A DNA stretch of 64,000 bases, from NCBI GenBank assembly GCA_902776305.1, contig CACYPS010000002.1:1-64000 (forward strand), written 5' to 3'. The notes under the pieces are model-generated. The model was not told the origin of the DNA. It made no database searches and was given only the letters and a program-made list of their open reading frames with translations. Made by a program: the position numbers and the translations under genes. Positions 43,281 to 52,013 of the stretch are shown here, one piece after another. Numbering within the stretch: the first letter of the stretch is position 1; each line of letters begins with the position of its first letter. This stretch comes from an uncultured Lachnospiraceae bacterium (GTDB taxonomy: Bacteria; Bacillota; Clostridia; Lachnospirales; Lachnospiraceae).

Positions 43281-44555
43281 TTATCTGTAAATGATATCCG
43301 TACGTTTCGGTCCGTTCGATACTATCGTAATCGGATAACCGAGTCTCTCCTCGATGAACTCTACATACTTCCTGCAGTTCTCCGGAAGATCCTCATATTT
43401 TTTAATTCCCCTGATGTCACATTTCCAACCCGGAAGCACTTCATAAACCGGTTTTGCCTTCTTAAGCAGAGCTGTCGGCGGGAAATCCGTCACTTTCTTT
43501 CCGTCGATCTCATAGGCAACGCATACCGGAATCTCATCCAGATATCCCAGAACGTCAAGAACAGTGAACGCAACATCGGTCGCGCCCTGCAGACGGCAGC
43601 CGTAACGCGAAGCAACAAGATCATACCATCCCATTCTTCTCGGACGTCCGGTCGTTGCACCGTATTCTCCGCCGTCTCCGCCGCGGCGTCTCAGTTCATC
43701 CGCTTCCTCTCCGAAGATTTCGGAGACGAACTCACCTGCACCGACAGCACTCGAATAAGCCTTGGACACTGTCACGATCTTTTTGATCTCATACGGAGGA
43801 ATTCCCGCACCGACTGCACCGTATCCCGCAACTGTAGGACTCGATGTGACCATAGGATAGATACCGTGATCCGTATCTTTCATTGTTCCCAGCTGTCCTT
43901 CAAGAAGGATGTTCTTTCCTTCTTTGACTGCATTTGAAAGATAGAGAGCTGTATCGCAAACATAAGGCATGATCATTTCCTTATACTCTTCAAGCTCTTT
44001 CATCACATCCTCAACGGTAAGTTCCGGCTTATTGTAGAGGTACTTCAGCATAATGTTCTTCTTAAGAACAATATTTTCGACTTTCTCTCTGAGCGCCTCC
44101 ATATCCAGAAGTTCACTGACCTGAATACCGATCTTTGCATATTTATCGGAATAGAACGGCGCTATGCCCGACTTTGTGGAACCGAAAGATTTGCCCGCAA
44201 GTCTCTCCTCCTCATACTGATCAAAGAGTATATGATAGGACATAACGATCTGTGCCCTGTCGGAAACCAGGATCTTCGGCTTCGGTACATCGCGGCTTGT
44301 GATCTCATTGATCTCTCCGATCAGCTTCGGGATGTTGAGAGCAACGCCGTTTGCAACAATACTCGTCGTATGCTGATAGAAAACACCTGACGGAAGAGTA
44401 TGAAGAGAAAACTTGCCGTACTGATTGACAATTGTGTGACCGGCATTGGCTCCGCCCTGAAAACGAACGACTATGTCCGCCTTCTCTGCAAGTGTATCGG
44501 TAATCTTTCCCTTACCTTCATCTCCCCAGTTCGCTCCGACTACTGCTGTAACCAT
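43281..44555 (-). CDS. purA: Adenylosuccinate synthetase
   Basis: A 424-residue enzyme making adenylosuccinate from IMP, aspartate and GTP. Diagnostic parts: WGDEGKGK at ~10-17, QGGANAGHTI, KSGIAPFYSDKY with a catalytic region, LEGQLGTMKDTDHG and TGRPRRMGWYD. It follows purB by 46 bases; the two enzymes catalyse successive steps from IMP to AMP. Confidence 0.98.
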   Translation of the reverse strand: MVTAVVGANWGDEGKGKITDTLAEKADIVVRFQGGANAGHTIVNQYGKFSLHTLPSGVFYQHTTSIVANGVALNIPKLIGEINEITSRDVPKPKILVSDRAQIVMSYHILFDQYEEERLAGKSFGSTKSGIAPFYSDKYAKIGIQVSELLDMEALREKVENIVLKKNIMLKYLYNKPELTVEDVMKELEEYKEMIMPYVCDTALYLSNAVKEGKNILLEGQLGTMKDTDHGIYPMVTSSPTVAGYGAVGAGIPPYEIKKIVTVSKAYSSAVGAGEFVSEIFGEEADELRRRGGDGGEYGATTGRPRRMGWYDLVASRYGCRLQGATDVAFTVLDVLGYLDEIPVCVAYEIDGKKVTDFPPTALLKKAKPVYEVLPGWKCDIRGIKKYEDLPENCRKYVEFIEERLGYPITIVSNGPKRTDIIYR

Positions 44556-44601
44556 TCTTTAATGTCCTCCAACTTTTATAAACACTCACTAATAAACTGT
44601 A

Positions 44602-46053
44602 TCAGACGTTGATCTCGGATTTCCATCCGAGGACATCCTCGTTCTCCCTGAGCATAGGATTTACGAAATCATTAAGATATGCCGTCACCTGCTGCGGTGC
44701 TCTTCCGACATATTTAGACGGATCAAGAGACGCCTCCAACTCTTCCCTGCCGAGCGGAAATGCGGGATCCTCAGCGATCAGATCGAAGAGGTTATTATCC
44801 TTGCCCTCAACTTTGACATTCCTGCCGGCTTCCATCGAGAGCTGTCTGATTCTCTCATGCAGTTCCTGTCTGTCTCCGCCTGCCTTGACGGCGTCCATCA
44901 TGATATTTTCCGTCGCCATGAACGGCAGCTCAGCCATCATATGCTTACGGATAACTTTCGGATATACAACGAGTCCGTCAACGACATTGACCACAAGGTC
45001 GAGGATTCCGTCTGTCGCGAGGAATCCTTCCGGGACGGAAAGTCTCTTATTTGCAGAATCATCCAGGGTACGCTCGAACCACTGTACGGAAGAGGTGATT
45101 GCCGGATTCAGCGCATCTGCGATAACATAGCGTGAAAGGCTGGCGATTCTTTCGGAGCGCATCGGATTTCTCTTATAAGCCATGGCGGAAGATCCGATCT
45201 GACTCTTTTCGAACGGTTCTTCAACTTCTTTCAGATGCTGAAGAAGTCGAATATCGTTGGAAAACTTGGTCGCGCTCGCCGCTATTCCGGCGAGAACGTT
45301 CAGAACTCTGGTGTCCACCTTTCTGGAATATGTCTGTCCGGATACCGGATAACAGGATTCAAATCCCATCTTCTCGGCAATCATGGCGTCCGCCTTCACG
45401 CATTTCTCATGATCTCCGTTAAAAAGCTCAAGGAAAGATGCCTGAGAACCGGTCGTACCCTTTGAACCCAGAAGCTTCAGCGAACCTGCTACATAGTCGA
45501 GATCTTCAAGATCCATCATGAACTCGTTGATCCAGAGAGCAGCACGCTTACCGACCGTTGTCGGCTGCGCGGGCTGAAAGTGTGTGAATGCGAGAGTCGG
45601 CAGATCTTTGTACTCATCCGCGAACTTCGCCAGTTCCGCGATCGCATTGATCAGCTTTCTCCTGACGATGCCGAGCGCTTCGCGCATAAGGATAATGTCC
45701 GTATTGTCACCGACATAGCAGGATGTGGCACCGAGATGAATGATTCCCTTCGCTTTCGGGCATTGGAGACCGTATGCGTACACGTGGCTCATAACATCGT
45801 GACGCACCTGTTTCTCCCGGGCTTTCGCGTCCTCGTAATTGATATCGTCCGCATGCGCTTTGAGTTCTTCGATCTGCTCATCTGTGATATCAAGTCCGAG
45901 CTCCTTCTCTGTCTCTGCCAGCGCGATCCAAAGTTTTCTCCAGGTCCGGAATTTCCTGTCCGGTGAAAAAACTTCCTGCATCTCACGGCTCGCATAACGT
46001 TCCGAAAGCGGGCTTACATATCTGTCTGTGATTCCGTTGCTGTTTTCTACCAT
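44602..46053 (-). CDS. purB: Adenylosuccinate lyase
   Basis: A 483-residue fumarase/aspartase-family lyase. Signature GSSAMAYKRNPMRSERI (the flexible catalytic loop with its Ser) near 290, THFQPAQPTTVGKRA near 160, and GATSCYVGDN near 110. It acts twice in purine synthesis, on SAICAR and on adenylosuccinate. AGAGGAG is upstream. A promoter-like sequence lies in the 91-base gap before it. Confidence 0.97.
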   Translation of the reverse strand: MVENSNGITDRYVSPLSERYASREMQEVFSPDRKFRTWRKLWIALAETEKELGLDITDEQIEELKAHADDINYEDAKAREKQVRHDVMSHVYAYGLQCPKAKGIIHLGATSCYVGDNTDIILMREALGIVRRKLINAIAELAKFADEYKDLPTLAFTHFQPAQPTTVGKRAALWINEFMMDLEDLDYVAGSLKLLGSKGTTGSQASFLELFNGDHEKCVKADAMIAEKMGFESCYPVSGQTYSRKVDTRVLNVLAGIAASATKFSNDIRLLQHLKEVEEPFEKSQIGSSAMAYKRNPMRSERIASLSRYVIADALNPAITSSVQWFERTLDDSANKRLSVPEGFLATDGILDLVVNVVDGLVVYPKVIRKHMMAELPFMATENIMMDAVKAGGDRQELHERIRQLSMEAGRNVKVEGKDNNLFDLIAEDPAFPLGREELEASLDPSKYVGRAPQQVTAYLNDFVNPMLRENEDVLGWKSEINV

Positions 46054-46096
46054 TTTTACTCCTCTTTAACACATGGTTTTCAGTTCGACCAAAATG

Positions 46097-46125
46097 AATA
46101 TACACTATTCATCGTGATTATTCAA
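46097..46125 (-). promoter_or_regulatory. Probable purB promoter
   Basis: Minus strand: TTGAAT (46125-46120), 17-base spacer, TATATT (46102-46097). It could give purB-purA expression independent of the genes upstream. Confidence 0.6.
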
Positions 46126-46144
46126 CATTTCTTATCTGTGCATA

Positions 46145-46957
46145 TCACGCACCGGTCGCAGCATGATACTCATCTGCCAGGTCCTGAACGTAAGTATATA
46201 TATCTGCGGGAATGTCTACTTCAATCCCGCTGCGGGCGACCCGCAGGATCTCCTCGGCCTCATCGATGACATTTTCATCAAAGTCCGTTTCCTCGGAAAG
46301 CTCCGAAAGGAACTTGCGGAGACGAACAATTTCTTCATCATACTTTTCCTTCGGCTTGGTGATTCCGAGAGCTTCCACATAGCTCATAACATGTCTTCTG
46401 ATCGGCCGCATCTCCATGGATTTCCTGAAAGATGACAGTCCTTCGTCGAACAACATGAGCTTCATCTCGGCAACGCCGCGATTATGCCACACGGCGCCGA
46501 GAAATGCGCCCTTGAATCCTATATCGTCAGCTTCGTCAATGATCTGCCGATAAACGCGGGAAGCTGCCATATACTTGCCAACTCGGCAGAGCGAATCTCC
46601 CTTGAGCTTCATTCTGAGCGGTGCAGGCAGGTCAAGGAATGCTTTCAGATTCTCCGCGTAATGTGTCAGTTCATTCTGATTGAGATATCCGATTTCCTGG
46701 AATGCAGCTGACACGAACTCTATGATACTGTTCTTCCTGGTCAGGGCATGTTCCATCTTGAGTGCCAGTCTGGGCAGTTCCAGCTCAGCAGCCACCCACG
46801 CCGTAAGCCGGTTATTCATAACTGACGCATCAATCAGCGGAACATTGCCGACAAAGAAATAGCAGAGTTCCTCGATGGAATAGATGTTGGTGTTTATATT
46901 TTCAAGAAAGAACGGATTCTCCGCGGTCTTCACGCGGCACAGTCGGTATCCGGCCAT
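46145..46957 (-). CDS. Helical-repeat (TPR-like) protein
   Basis: A 270-residue soluble protein. It starts MAGYRLCRVKTAENPFFLEN; the middle has TPR-like helices (KGDSLCRVGKYMAASRVYRQII, then AFLGAVWHNRGVAEMKLMLFDEGLSSF), and the C-terminal third is charged. In Lachnospiraceae this kind of gene accompanies DUF5716 and DUF5717, as here. Function unknown. The start has GGAGG upstream. Confidence 0.7.
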   Translation of the reverse strand: MAGYRLCRVKTAENPFFLENINTNIYSIEELCYFFVGNVPLIDASVMNNRLTAWVAAELELPRLALKMEHALTRKNSIIEFVSAAFQEIGYLNQNELTHYAENLKAFLDLPAPLRMKLKGDSLCRVGKYMAASRVYRQIIDEADDIGFKGAFLGAVWHNRGVAEMKLMLFDEGLSSFRKSMEMRPIRRHVMSYVEALGITKPKEKYDEEIVRLRKFLSELSEETDFDENVIDEAEEILRVARSGIEVDIPADIYTYVQDLADEYHAATGA

Positions 46958-47013
46958 ATTTCCTCCTCCGGAAAATGTTTTATTAGTCTTGTCTGTTCAG
47001 AAGATGGCAGCTC

Positions 47014-48276
47014 TCATTTCGGGAACGCGATTCCATACTTCCATGTTTTATGTGTAGCGGGGAAAAATCCTCCGAAACCGAGGTCTTCCGCCTTAACGAC
47101 GCAGCCCTCCGATGAACTGCAGTAGAGCTCCAGCCTGAGTCTGGTCGTTCTGGTCGGACGCTTCGGAAGGCCCGGAAGCTCCATTCTGACCAGCTTTCTG
47201 GTACTCCCATCCATCGGTGCAAGGACAAATGTCAGATCCTCCTTGCCGTCAAGAATGATCTCGCATACGCCGGATTCCTCAAACCAGTTCTTTCCCGCCT
47301 GAAGAAGGGGTATGAACATAAGCTTTCCGTCGACGAGCATATCCATTCCGACGTCCGTCTTCAGAAGATCCGGACTCATATAAATCCTGCCCTTCATGGC
47401 TTTCTTCTCACTGATTTCAAGCGCGGCGTAGCATGCGCCTTTAACGAACAGATTGTCTCCGTAGAAAATGCGCCTTTTTCCCTTGTTGAGGAAGCGGATC
47501 GTTTTTTCCGGCCAATCGGTATCGAACCCGTCTCCGGTAATGAGGACGCCCGAGTATATATCTTCCTTCATATGCTTTGCCGCATATTCCAGAAATTGAT
47601 CATCTCTCCGTTCGGGATCGTCAGAAAGCTTACAGCTTGAAGCCGTCACCACCGTAACGGGTGCGGGTCTGACCGCCTTCTCCTCATGCATCTCATGATA
47701 GGTCACATAGCCGTCGGCAAATGTGAACAGTGCAATGTTCCGCATCCAGAAATCCGGTCTCTGACTGTAAGTATAATAATAGAAGCTTTCCATATAATCC
47801 TGCAGCGTGTACTGTTCCGGCGCAAATCCGACAGCAGCCAGCGCCATCCTGAGATTCTCGACAAGAACAACGTCCAGTTTTTCGGTCGTCACCATGATTT
47901 TTGACACGCCGGCAACGATGTCCTTGAGACCTGTGAGCCTGAGCGACTCCCTGAAGAAGAATGCAAGAAGCTGCCATGCCTGCGGAAGCTCGTCTTCCCC
48001 CCGAGGTTCATCCTTCGGAATCTCGGTAATGGCCCTGTCATAGAGATCAGCCAGATAGATGCCTCCCATCTTCTTTCCGAAATACTCTGCCTCAAGGCCG
48101 AAATGCCATTCGTTCTTGTTCGGTTTTCTGCCGATCGCGGTCGGAAAGCGATAAAGGTTGGTCCCGACTTTCGTGGGAATACACACCGGCTCCTCTGCCT
48201 TACGGTCGTAGTAACAGATCTGCGAAAATTCCCTGTTAAATTCAAATCCTATCAGCACATTACGAACTTCGTTCAA
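47014..48276 (-). CDS. DUF5716 family protein (actin/Hsp70-like fold suspected)
   Basis: A 420-residue protein, recognised as DUF5716 from memory of the family's company and start: NVLIGFEFNREFSQICYYD, then FPTAIGRKPNKNEWHFG. The IGFEF-x-R-E-x-S-Q opening and a second IALFTFADGYVTYHE segment resemble the two phosphate-binding strands of the actin/Hsp70 ATPase fold. A C-terminal beta domain follows from ~330. It overlaps the DUF5717 stop by four bases, so the two proteins are made together. No function is established. Confidence 0.75.
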   Translation of the reverse strand: MNEVRNVLIGFEFNREFSQICYYDRKAEEPVCIPTKVGTNLYRFPTAIGRKPNKNEWHFGLEAEYFGKKMGGIYLADLYDRAITEIPKDEPRGEDELPQAWQLLAFFFRESLRLTGLKDIVAGVSKIMVTTEKLDVVLVENLRMALAAVGFAPEQYTLQDYMESFYYYTYSQRPDFWMRNIALFTFADGYVTYHEMHEEKAVRPAPVTVVTASSCKLSDDPERRDDQFLEYAAKHMKEDIYSGVLITGDGFDTDWPEKTIRFLNKGKRRIFYGDNLFVKGACYAALEISEKKAMKGRIYMSPDLLKTDVGMDMLVDGKLMFIPLLQAGKNWFEESGVCEIILDGKEDLTFVLAPMDGSTRKLVRMELPGLPKRPTRTTRLRLELYCSSSEGCVVKAEDLGFGGFFPATHKTWKYGIAFPK

Positions 48277-51200
48277 AACTTATCCTCCAGTACGAACAGT
48301 GTATCGACCAGCTGCTCTGTCTGCCGGTACTGTCTGATCTTGTCAATCAGCAGCTCCGGCTCCTCCGCTTCACAAAGTTCCAGCATCTGATTAATCATCT
48401 GATACTGGCTTCTTCCATCCATATCGCAGGAATCGGCTTTGGCCGAGAAATCCTCACTTCTCCATTCCTGGCCTTCCCTGCTTATCGTAATATAGTATTC
48501 CAGTGTTTCTCCGTAGAACAGAACGAATTCCCGGGTAAAGATGCCTTTGTAAACCCTCTCAAGAGGCACGGTATCATACGGCTTTTCCATCTCTCCCGCA
48601 GCAAGGAGGCGATAGTGCAGAATGACTGTGTCGTCCTGCCGCGCGTGTTGCTCGACGAAGATCTTGTCGTCCAGTTCGTATTGCGTAAGGAAAGACATCG
48701 GGAACTCCTTAAAGAATGCGAACCTGTACCCGCGCATGACACATTCATCCAGGATCGAGTCGATCAGAGCTTCCTCATGGATCGTGTATTCGTCTTTCTT
48801 CGAATAATAGAGAAGAAGGGCCATTCTCCAGATCTGTTCGGTCTCCTCCCCGTCGTCGATACACCGGACTATATAATCAGCCGAGTATGCATCGATAGCC
48901 GTTCCTGTAGCGAAACACTGATCCGCTTCGAACGTGAGATAGTTCCGGATCACCTTTTCCTTACCGGAGTGTTCCGCATAACTCTTCAGGATTTCTCCGC
49001 CTTCCGGCAGAATCCTTCTTACGAAAATGCACCTGTTAAGGATCCTCTCATCCATCTCGTCCGTATTGACGAACATTGCATCCGCCGCAGCCCGTATTCT
49101 GACCATCTCATCGAGATCTCCCTCGTAGTTCGCAACGAGATACTCGAGCATATCGACGTCATATTTTTCCTGTCTGAAAGCAACGCATACGAGAACAAGG
49201 AGTTCCTCGTCGTAGCGTCCCTCCTTTTCTTTTATCATATAACTGGCAAGTCTCACGAGACGCCCTGCATCCATGTTCTCGTAACCGAACTTGCCGAGCA
49301 GAGCGAACGCCTCTTTATAGAATTCCCTGGAAATCATGGCGTTTGCGAGCAGGACCTTGTCCTCTCCCAGGAACGTGCGGTAATCAACTCTCTTCAGATA
49401 CTGATCCAGAGATTCATTCTCGGCATGCTCCGCAATATACTTCAGAATCTCGCTTCTTACCTGAGAGCGGAACGCAGGCGTGAATTCCTCGGAACTCTCG
49501 ATGCGTCTCATCGCGTCAAAATTCTGAACGGATATCTCTTCCAGCGAGCCGCTTCCCATTGCTGTATTGAGCAGGAAACCCATGGTATCGCAGTCCCTGG
49601 CTCTGCAGATTCCGATCAGATCACTTCTGTCCATGAGCGGCGTCTCGGAAAACGGAACGCCGGCGACAAAGCGGCTTCCTCTGCCATCCGAGAAGAGAAC
49701 TCTCGCGTTGGGAGTATACCGGCTCACGTAGGCGATACCCTGCCTGATCGGGTAAATATCCTCTTTCTGGAGCTCATCGTGGCACATGATGACTTCGCGC
49801 ACTCTCTGGTCATCCGTGTAGACACGGTTCGTGAACATGACTTCCGCGATCTCCTTCTCAAGATCAAGGCGCGCAAACTCGTCGCTGAACGTCTGATAGA
49901 GGACCGCGTAGGAACTGTCGATCCGCTTCATTTCCAGCGCTTTGACGGCAAATTCGGACATTGCGCTCTCATAACGGCTGTACGTTGCGGGATCCTTGTC
50001 CCGGTTCCGGATGACATTTGCATATATAAATGCTTTCTTCCTCTCGGAAAGCATTGTATTAAGAGCAAAATACTTGAGGATCTGCCGCGGCAGCAATTTC
50101 TGATATGTCTCCGGCATCGTCTCAACATAAAGCTCGTACAGTCTTGTAATGCGGTAGTCGCTCTCCACTGCGAGCGAATACCATTTGAAATATTCCGGAT
50201 TGACCGGATTTCCCTTCATGAGAAAACGGATGATTGCCTCGAGAAGCTCCGGCAGCGGATGCATCTCATAAGCGCCTGTCAGCATCCGATAGACAGGCTG
50301 CGAAAAGGCTTTTTCATTTTCGGACAGATGCGCCATGCGGCTGGCAAGGTCTTTCGGAAGGACCTCATGTTTCACCGCAAATGTAAGCACATGTCTCATG
50401 AACGGGTTCAGACGTCTCAGGTAGGAGCCGTCACGTCTCAGAAGATTGAGCGCCTCAATATAGAGCAGAGGACTTCTGCATCCGGTCTTGAAAAGCTCAT
50501 CCATCGCATAGATTTTCTTTGCCGGAGAGCGGAGATAATCCGGGTCGATGCGGAAAAGGATCCACATAAGTAAGAAACTTTCCCGGTTTTTCCGCTGCCA
50601 CTCGCGCACATGACCCACGATATCCATCTGCTGCGGATCCAGGAAACCGGTAATGTGCCCCATGTAGAGGAACATTGCCTTGGCCTCGGCCGACTCACTC
50701 CTGAAGTCACGCTGTGACATCTCTTTCATAATAAATCTTGCCGACTGACGATTGCCTGCCGTCTCCTCGACATATGCCTCATATAACTCGTAGAGGGTCG
50801 GATAGTCGCCCATCTCCCGGATTGCCGTCAGAAGACTTCTTGTGCCGGTACAGTAAGCCTTGCGCTCGATCTTGTCCGTCTCATAATCCACATACAAACG
50901 AGTCAGCTTGATCAGATTCTTCCTGGAGATCGTGCCCATATCTACACGGACCGGACCGCTCTTCGATGCGACGACCGGGATCTCGATGATCTGATCCAGC
51001 GTGCGGATCGTCACCTTCCCGTAATAACGTCCTTTGCCCAGCCGTTCATAACGGATAATATAATTGAACTCGCAGACAGATCCGACAAAATCCTCACTGA
51101 GAATTCTTCTTCGCGGAATCTCGATAAATTCGCTGTCCGACTCCGCACGTATGTCGAGAAAACCCCAGCCACTCCTGTGGAGCGTGATTGTATTCTGCAG

Positions 51201-51833
51201 CGATCCTTCCAGATTGTAGAATTTTCCTTCTTCCACATCCGCCGAAATTGAAACCGGCTTTTTTCGTCCGGTCGCGACGAGGAATTCCTCGACGCGCTGA
51301 TATGTAACGGGATTTTTAGCCAGACCTCTGTAAAGCGATTTTATTTCCTCGTCACAGCCGGAAAGAACGAGCGGAAAAGCAGGGCTGGTGAATACCCTGT
51401 ACGCTTCCTCGTAATTACCTCTGGCGAGCTGCGTGAAATCTTCAAGATTCCTGATTGTTCCGTAAGCGGACTCCAGCGGGAGGACCACGACGGAGACAGA
51501 GACAGGTATAGAATACTCACCCATGTTCGTCGCCAGAAGAATGTTTCCGGTCACGCGCTCTCCGCCTCGAAGTCCTGTCGTAAAGACTCCGAAATGGATC
51601 TGGAGAGTGGAACCGCTGTAACGCCGCATCTCCGGAACGATACGAGCAGAGTCGGTCGAGACATATGCCCGCATCTTTATATTTTCGGCATTGCTGACAA
51701 TGAGATCAGCTTCAAAGTTTTCCCCTTCGCTCACACCGGCTTCGAAGTACTCTGTTGAAAATGTGAGAGCGTTCCGGGTGCTGTCATAAATGTCATCATT
51801 TTCGTAGATCGTGCGAATCAAATCTGCTTCCAT
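48273..51833 (-). CDS. DUF5717 family giant helical protein
   Basis: About 1186 residues, matching DUF5717 by size, neighbour and overall plan. Residues ~1-330 form beta-sandwich domains; the rest is a long array of alpha-helical repeats (for example KEAFALLGKFGYENMDAGRL and LIDSILDECVMRGYRF). No membrane segment or catalytic motif. The start is open: the frame reaches ATG 51881, but that codon lies inside a TATAAT promoter box, so I use ATG 51833. It is coupled to DUF5716 and probably acts with it as a scaffold; the function is unknown. Confidence 0.75.
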   Translation of the reverse strand: MEADLIRTIYENDDIYDSTRNALTFSTEYFEAGVSEGENFEADLIVSNAENIKMRAYVSTDSARIVPEMRRYSGSTLQIHFGVFTTGLRGGERVTGNILLATNMGEYSIPVSVSVVVLPLESAYGTIRNLEDFTQLARGNYEEAYRVFTSPAFPLVLSGCDEEIKSLYRGLAKNPVTYQRVEEFLVATGRKKPVSISADVEEGKFYNLEGSLQNTITLHRSGWGFLDIRAESDSEFIEIPRRRILSEDFVGSVCEFNYIIRYERLGKGRYYGKVTIRTLDQIIEIPVVASKSGPVRVDMGTISRKNLIKLTRLYVDYETDKIERKAYCTGTRSLLTAIREMGDYPTLYELYEAYVEETAGNRQSARFIMKEMSQRDFRSESAEAKAMFLYMGHITGFLDPQQMDIVGHVREWQRKNRESFLLMWILFRIDPDYLRSPAKKIYAMDELFKTGCRSPLLYIEALNLLRRDGSYLRRLNPFMRHVLTFAVKHEVLPKDLASRMAHLSENEKAFSQPVYRMLTGAYEMHPLPELLEAIIRFLMKGNPVNPEYFKWYSLAVESDYRITRLYELYVETMPETYQKLLPRQILKYFALNTMLSERKKAFIYANVIRNRDKDPATYSRYESAMSEFAVKALEMKRIDSSYAVLYQTFSDEFARLDLEKEIAEVMFTNRVYTDDQRVREVIMCHDELQKEDIYPIRQGIAYVSRYTPNARVLFSDGRGSRFVAGVPFSETPLMDRSDLIGICRARDCDTMGFLLNTAMGSGSLEEISVQNFDAMRRIESSEEFTPAFRSQVRSEILKYIAEHAENESLDQYLKRVDYRTFLGEDKVLLANAMISREFYKEAFALLGKFGYENMDAGRLVRLASYMIKEKEGRYDEELLVLVCVAFRQEKYDVDMLEYLVANYEGDLDEMVRIRAAADAMFVNTDEMDERILNRCIFVRRILPEGGEILKSYAEHSGKEKVIRNYLTFEADQCFATGTAIDAYSADYIVRCIDDGEETEQIWRMALLLYYSKKDEYTIHEEALIDSILDECVMRGYRFAFFKEFPMSFLTQYELDDKIFVEQHARQDDTVILHYRLLAAGEMEKPYDTVPLERVYKGIFTREFVLFYGETLEYYITISREGQEWRSEDFSAKADSCDMDGRSQYQMINQMLELCEAEEPELLIDKIRQYRQTEQLVDTLFVLEDKF

Positions 51834-51879
51834 CCTTATCTCATATTTATGCCCGGATGCGGGCAGTAACACAAAATGC

Positions 51880-51908
51880 ATTATACATCATAAAAAATGT
51901 CCATGCAA
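51880..51908 (-). promoter_or_regulatory. Promoter of the DUF5717-purA operon
   Basis: Minus strand: TTGCAT (51908-51903), 17-base spacer, TATAAT (51885-51880). The -35 lies within the arm of the polC terminator, so the two signals share sequence. Confidence 0.7.
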
Positions 51909-51932
51909 CGCTTCAAAACCGTCACATGGACA
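51891..51932 (-). terminator. Terminator of polC
   Basis: TGTCCATG (51898-51905) and CATGGACA (51925-51932) pair; T6 follows on the minus strand. It separates the polC transcript from the DUF5717 operon. Confidence 0.8.
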
Positions 51933-52013
51933 TAGTTCTTCTCTATCTTAGAAGATATCAGCCGGCGATGACCGTAAATCCGGCGCCGAATCTGGCGGAC
52001 GCAGCCCGAATCG

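Noticed and set aside
48615..50573. 652-codon open frame on the plus strand
   Set aside because: It lies wholly opposite the DUF5717 gene, has no ribosome-binding site or domain, and its composition is what the reverse of a GC-rich coding frame gives.
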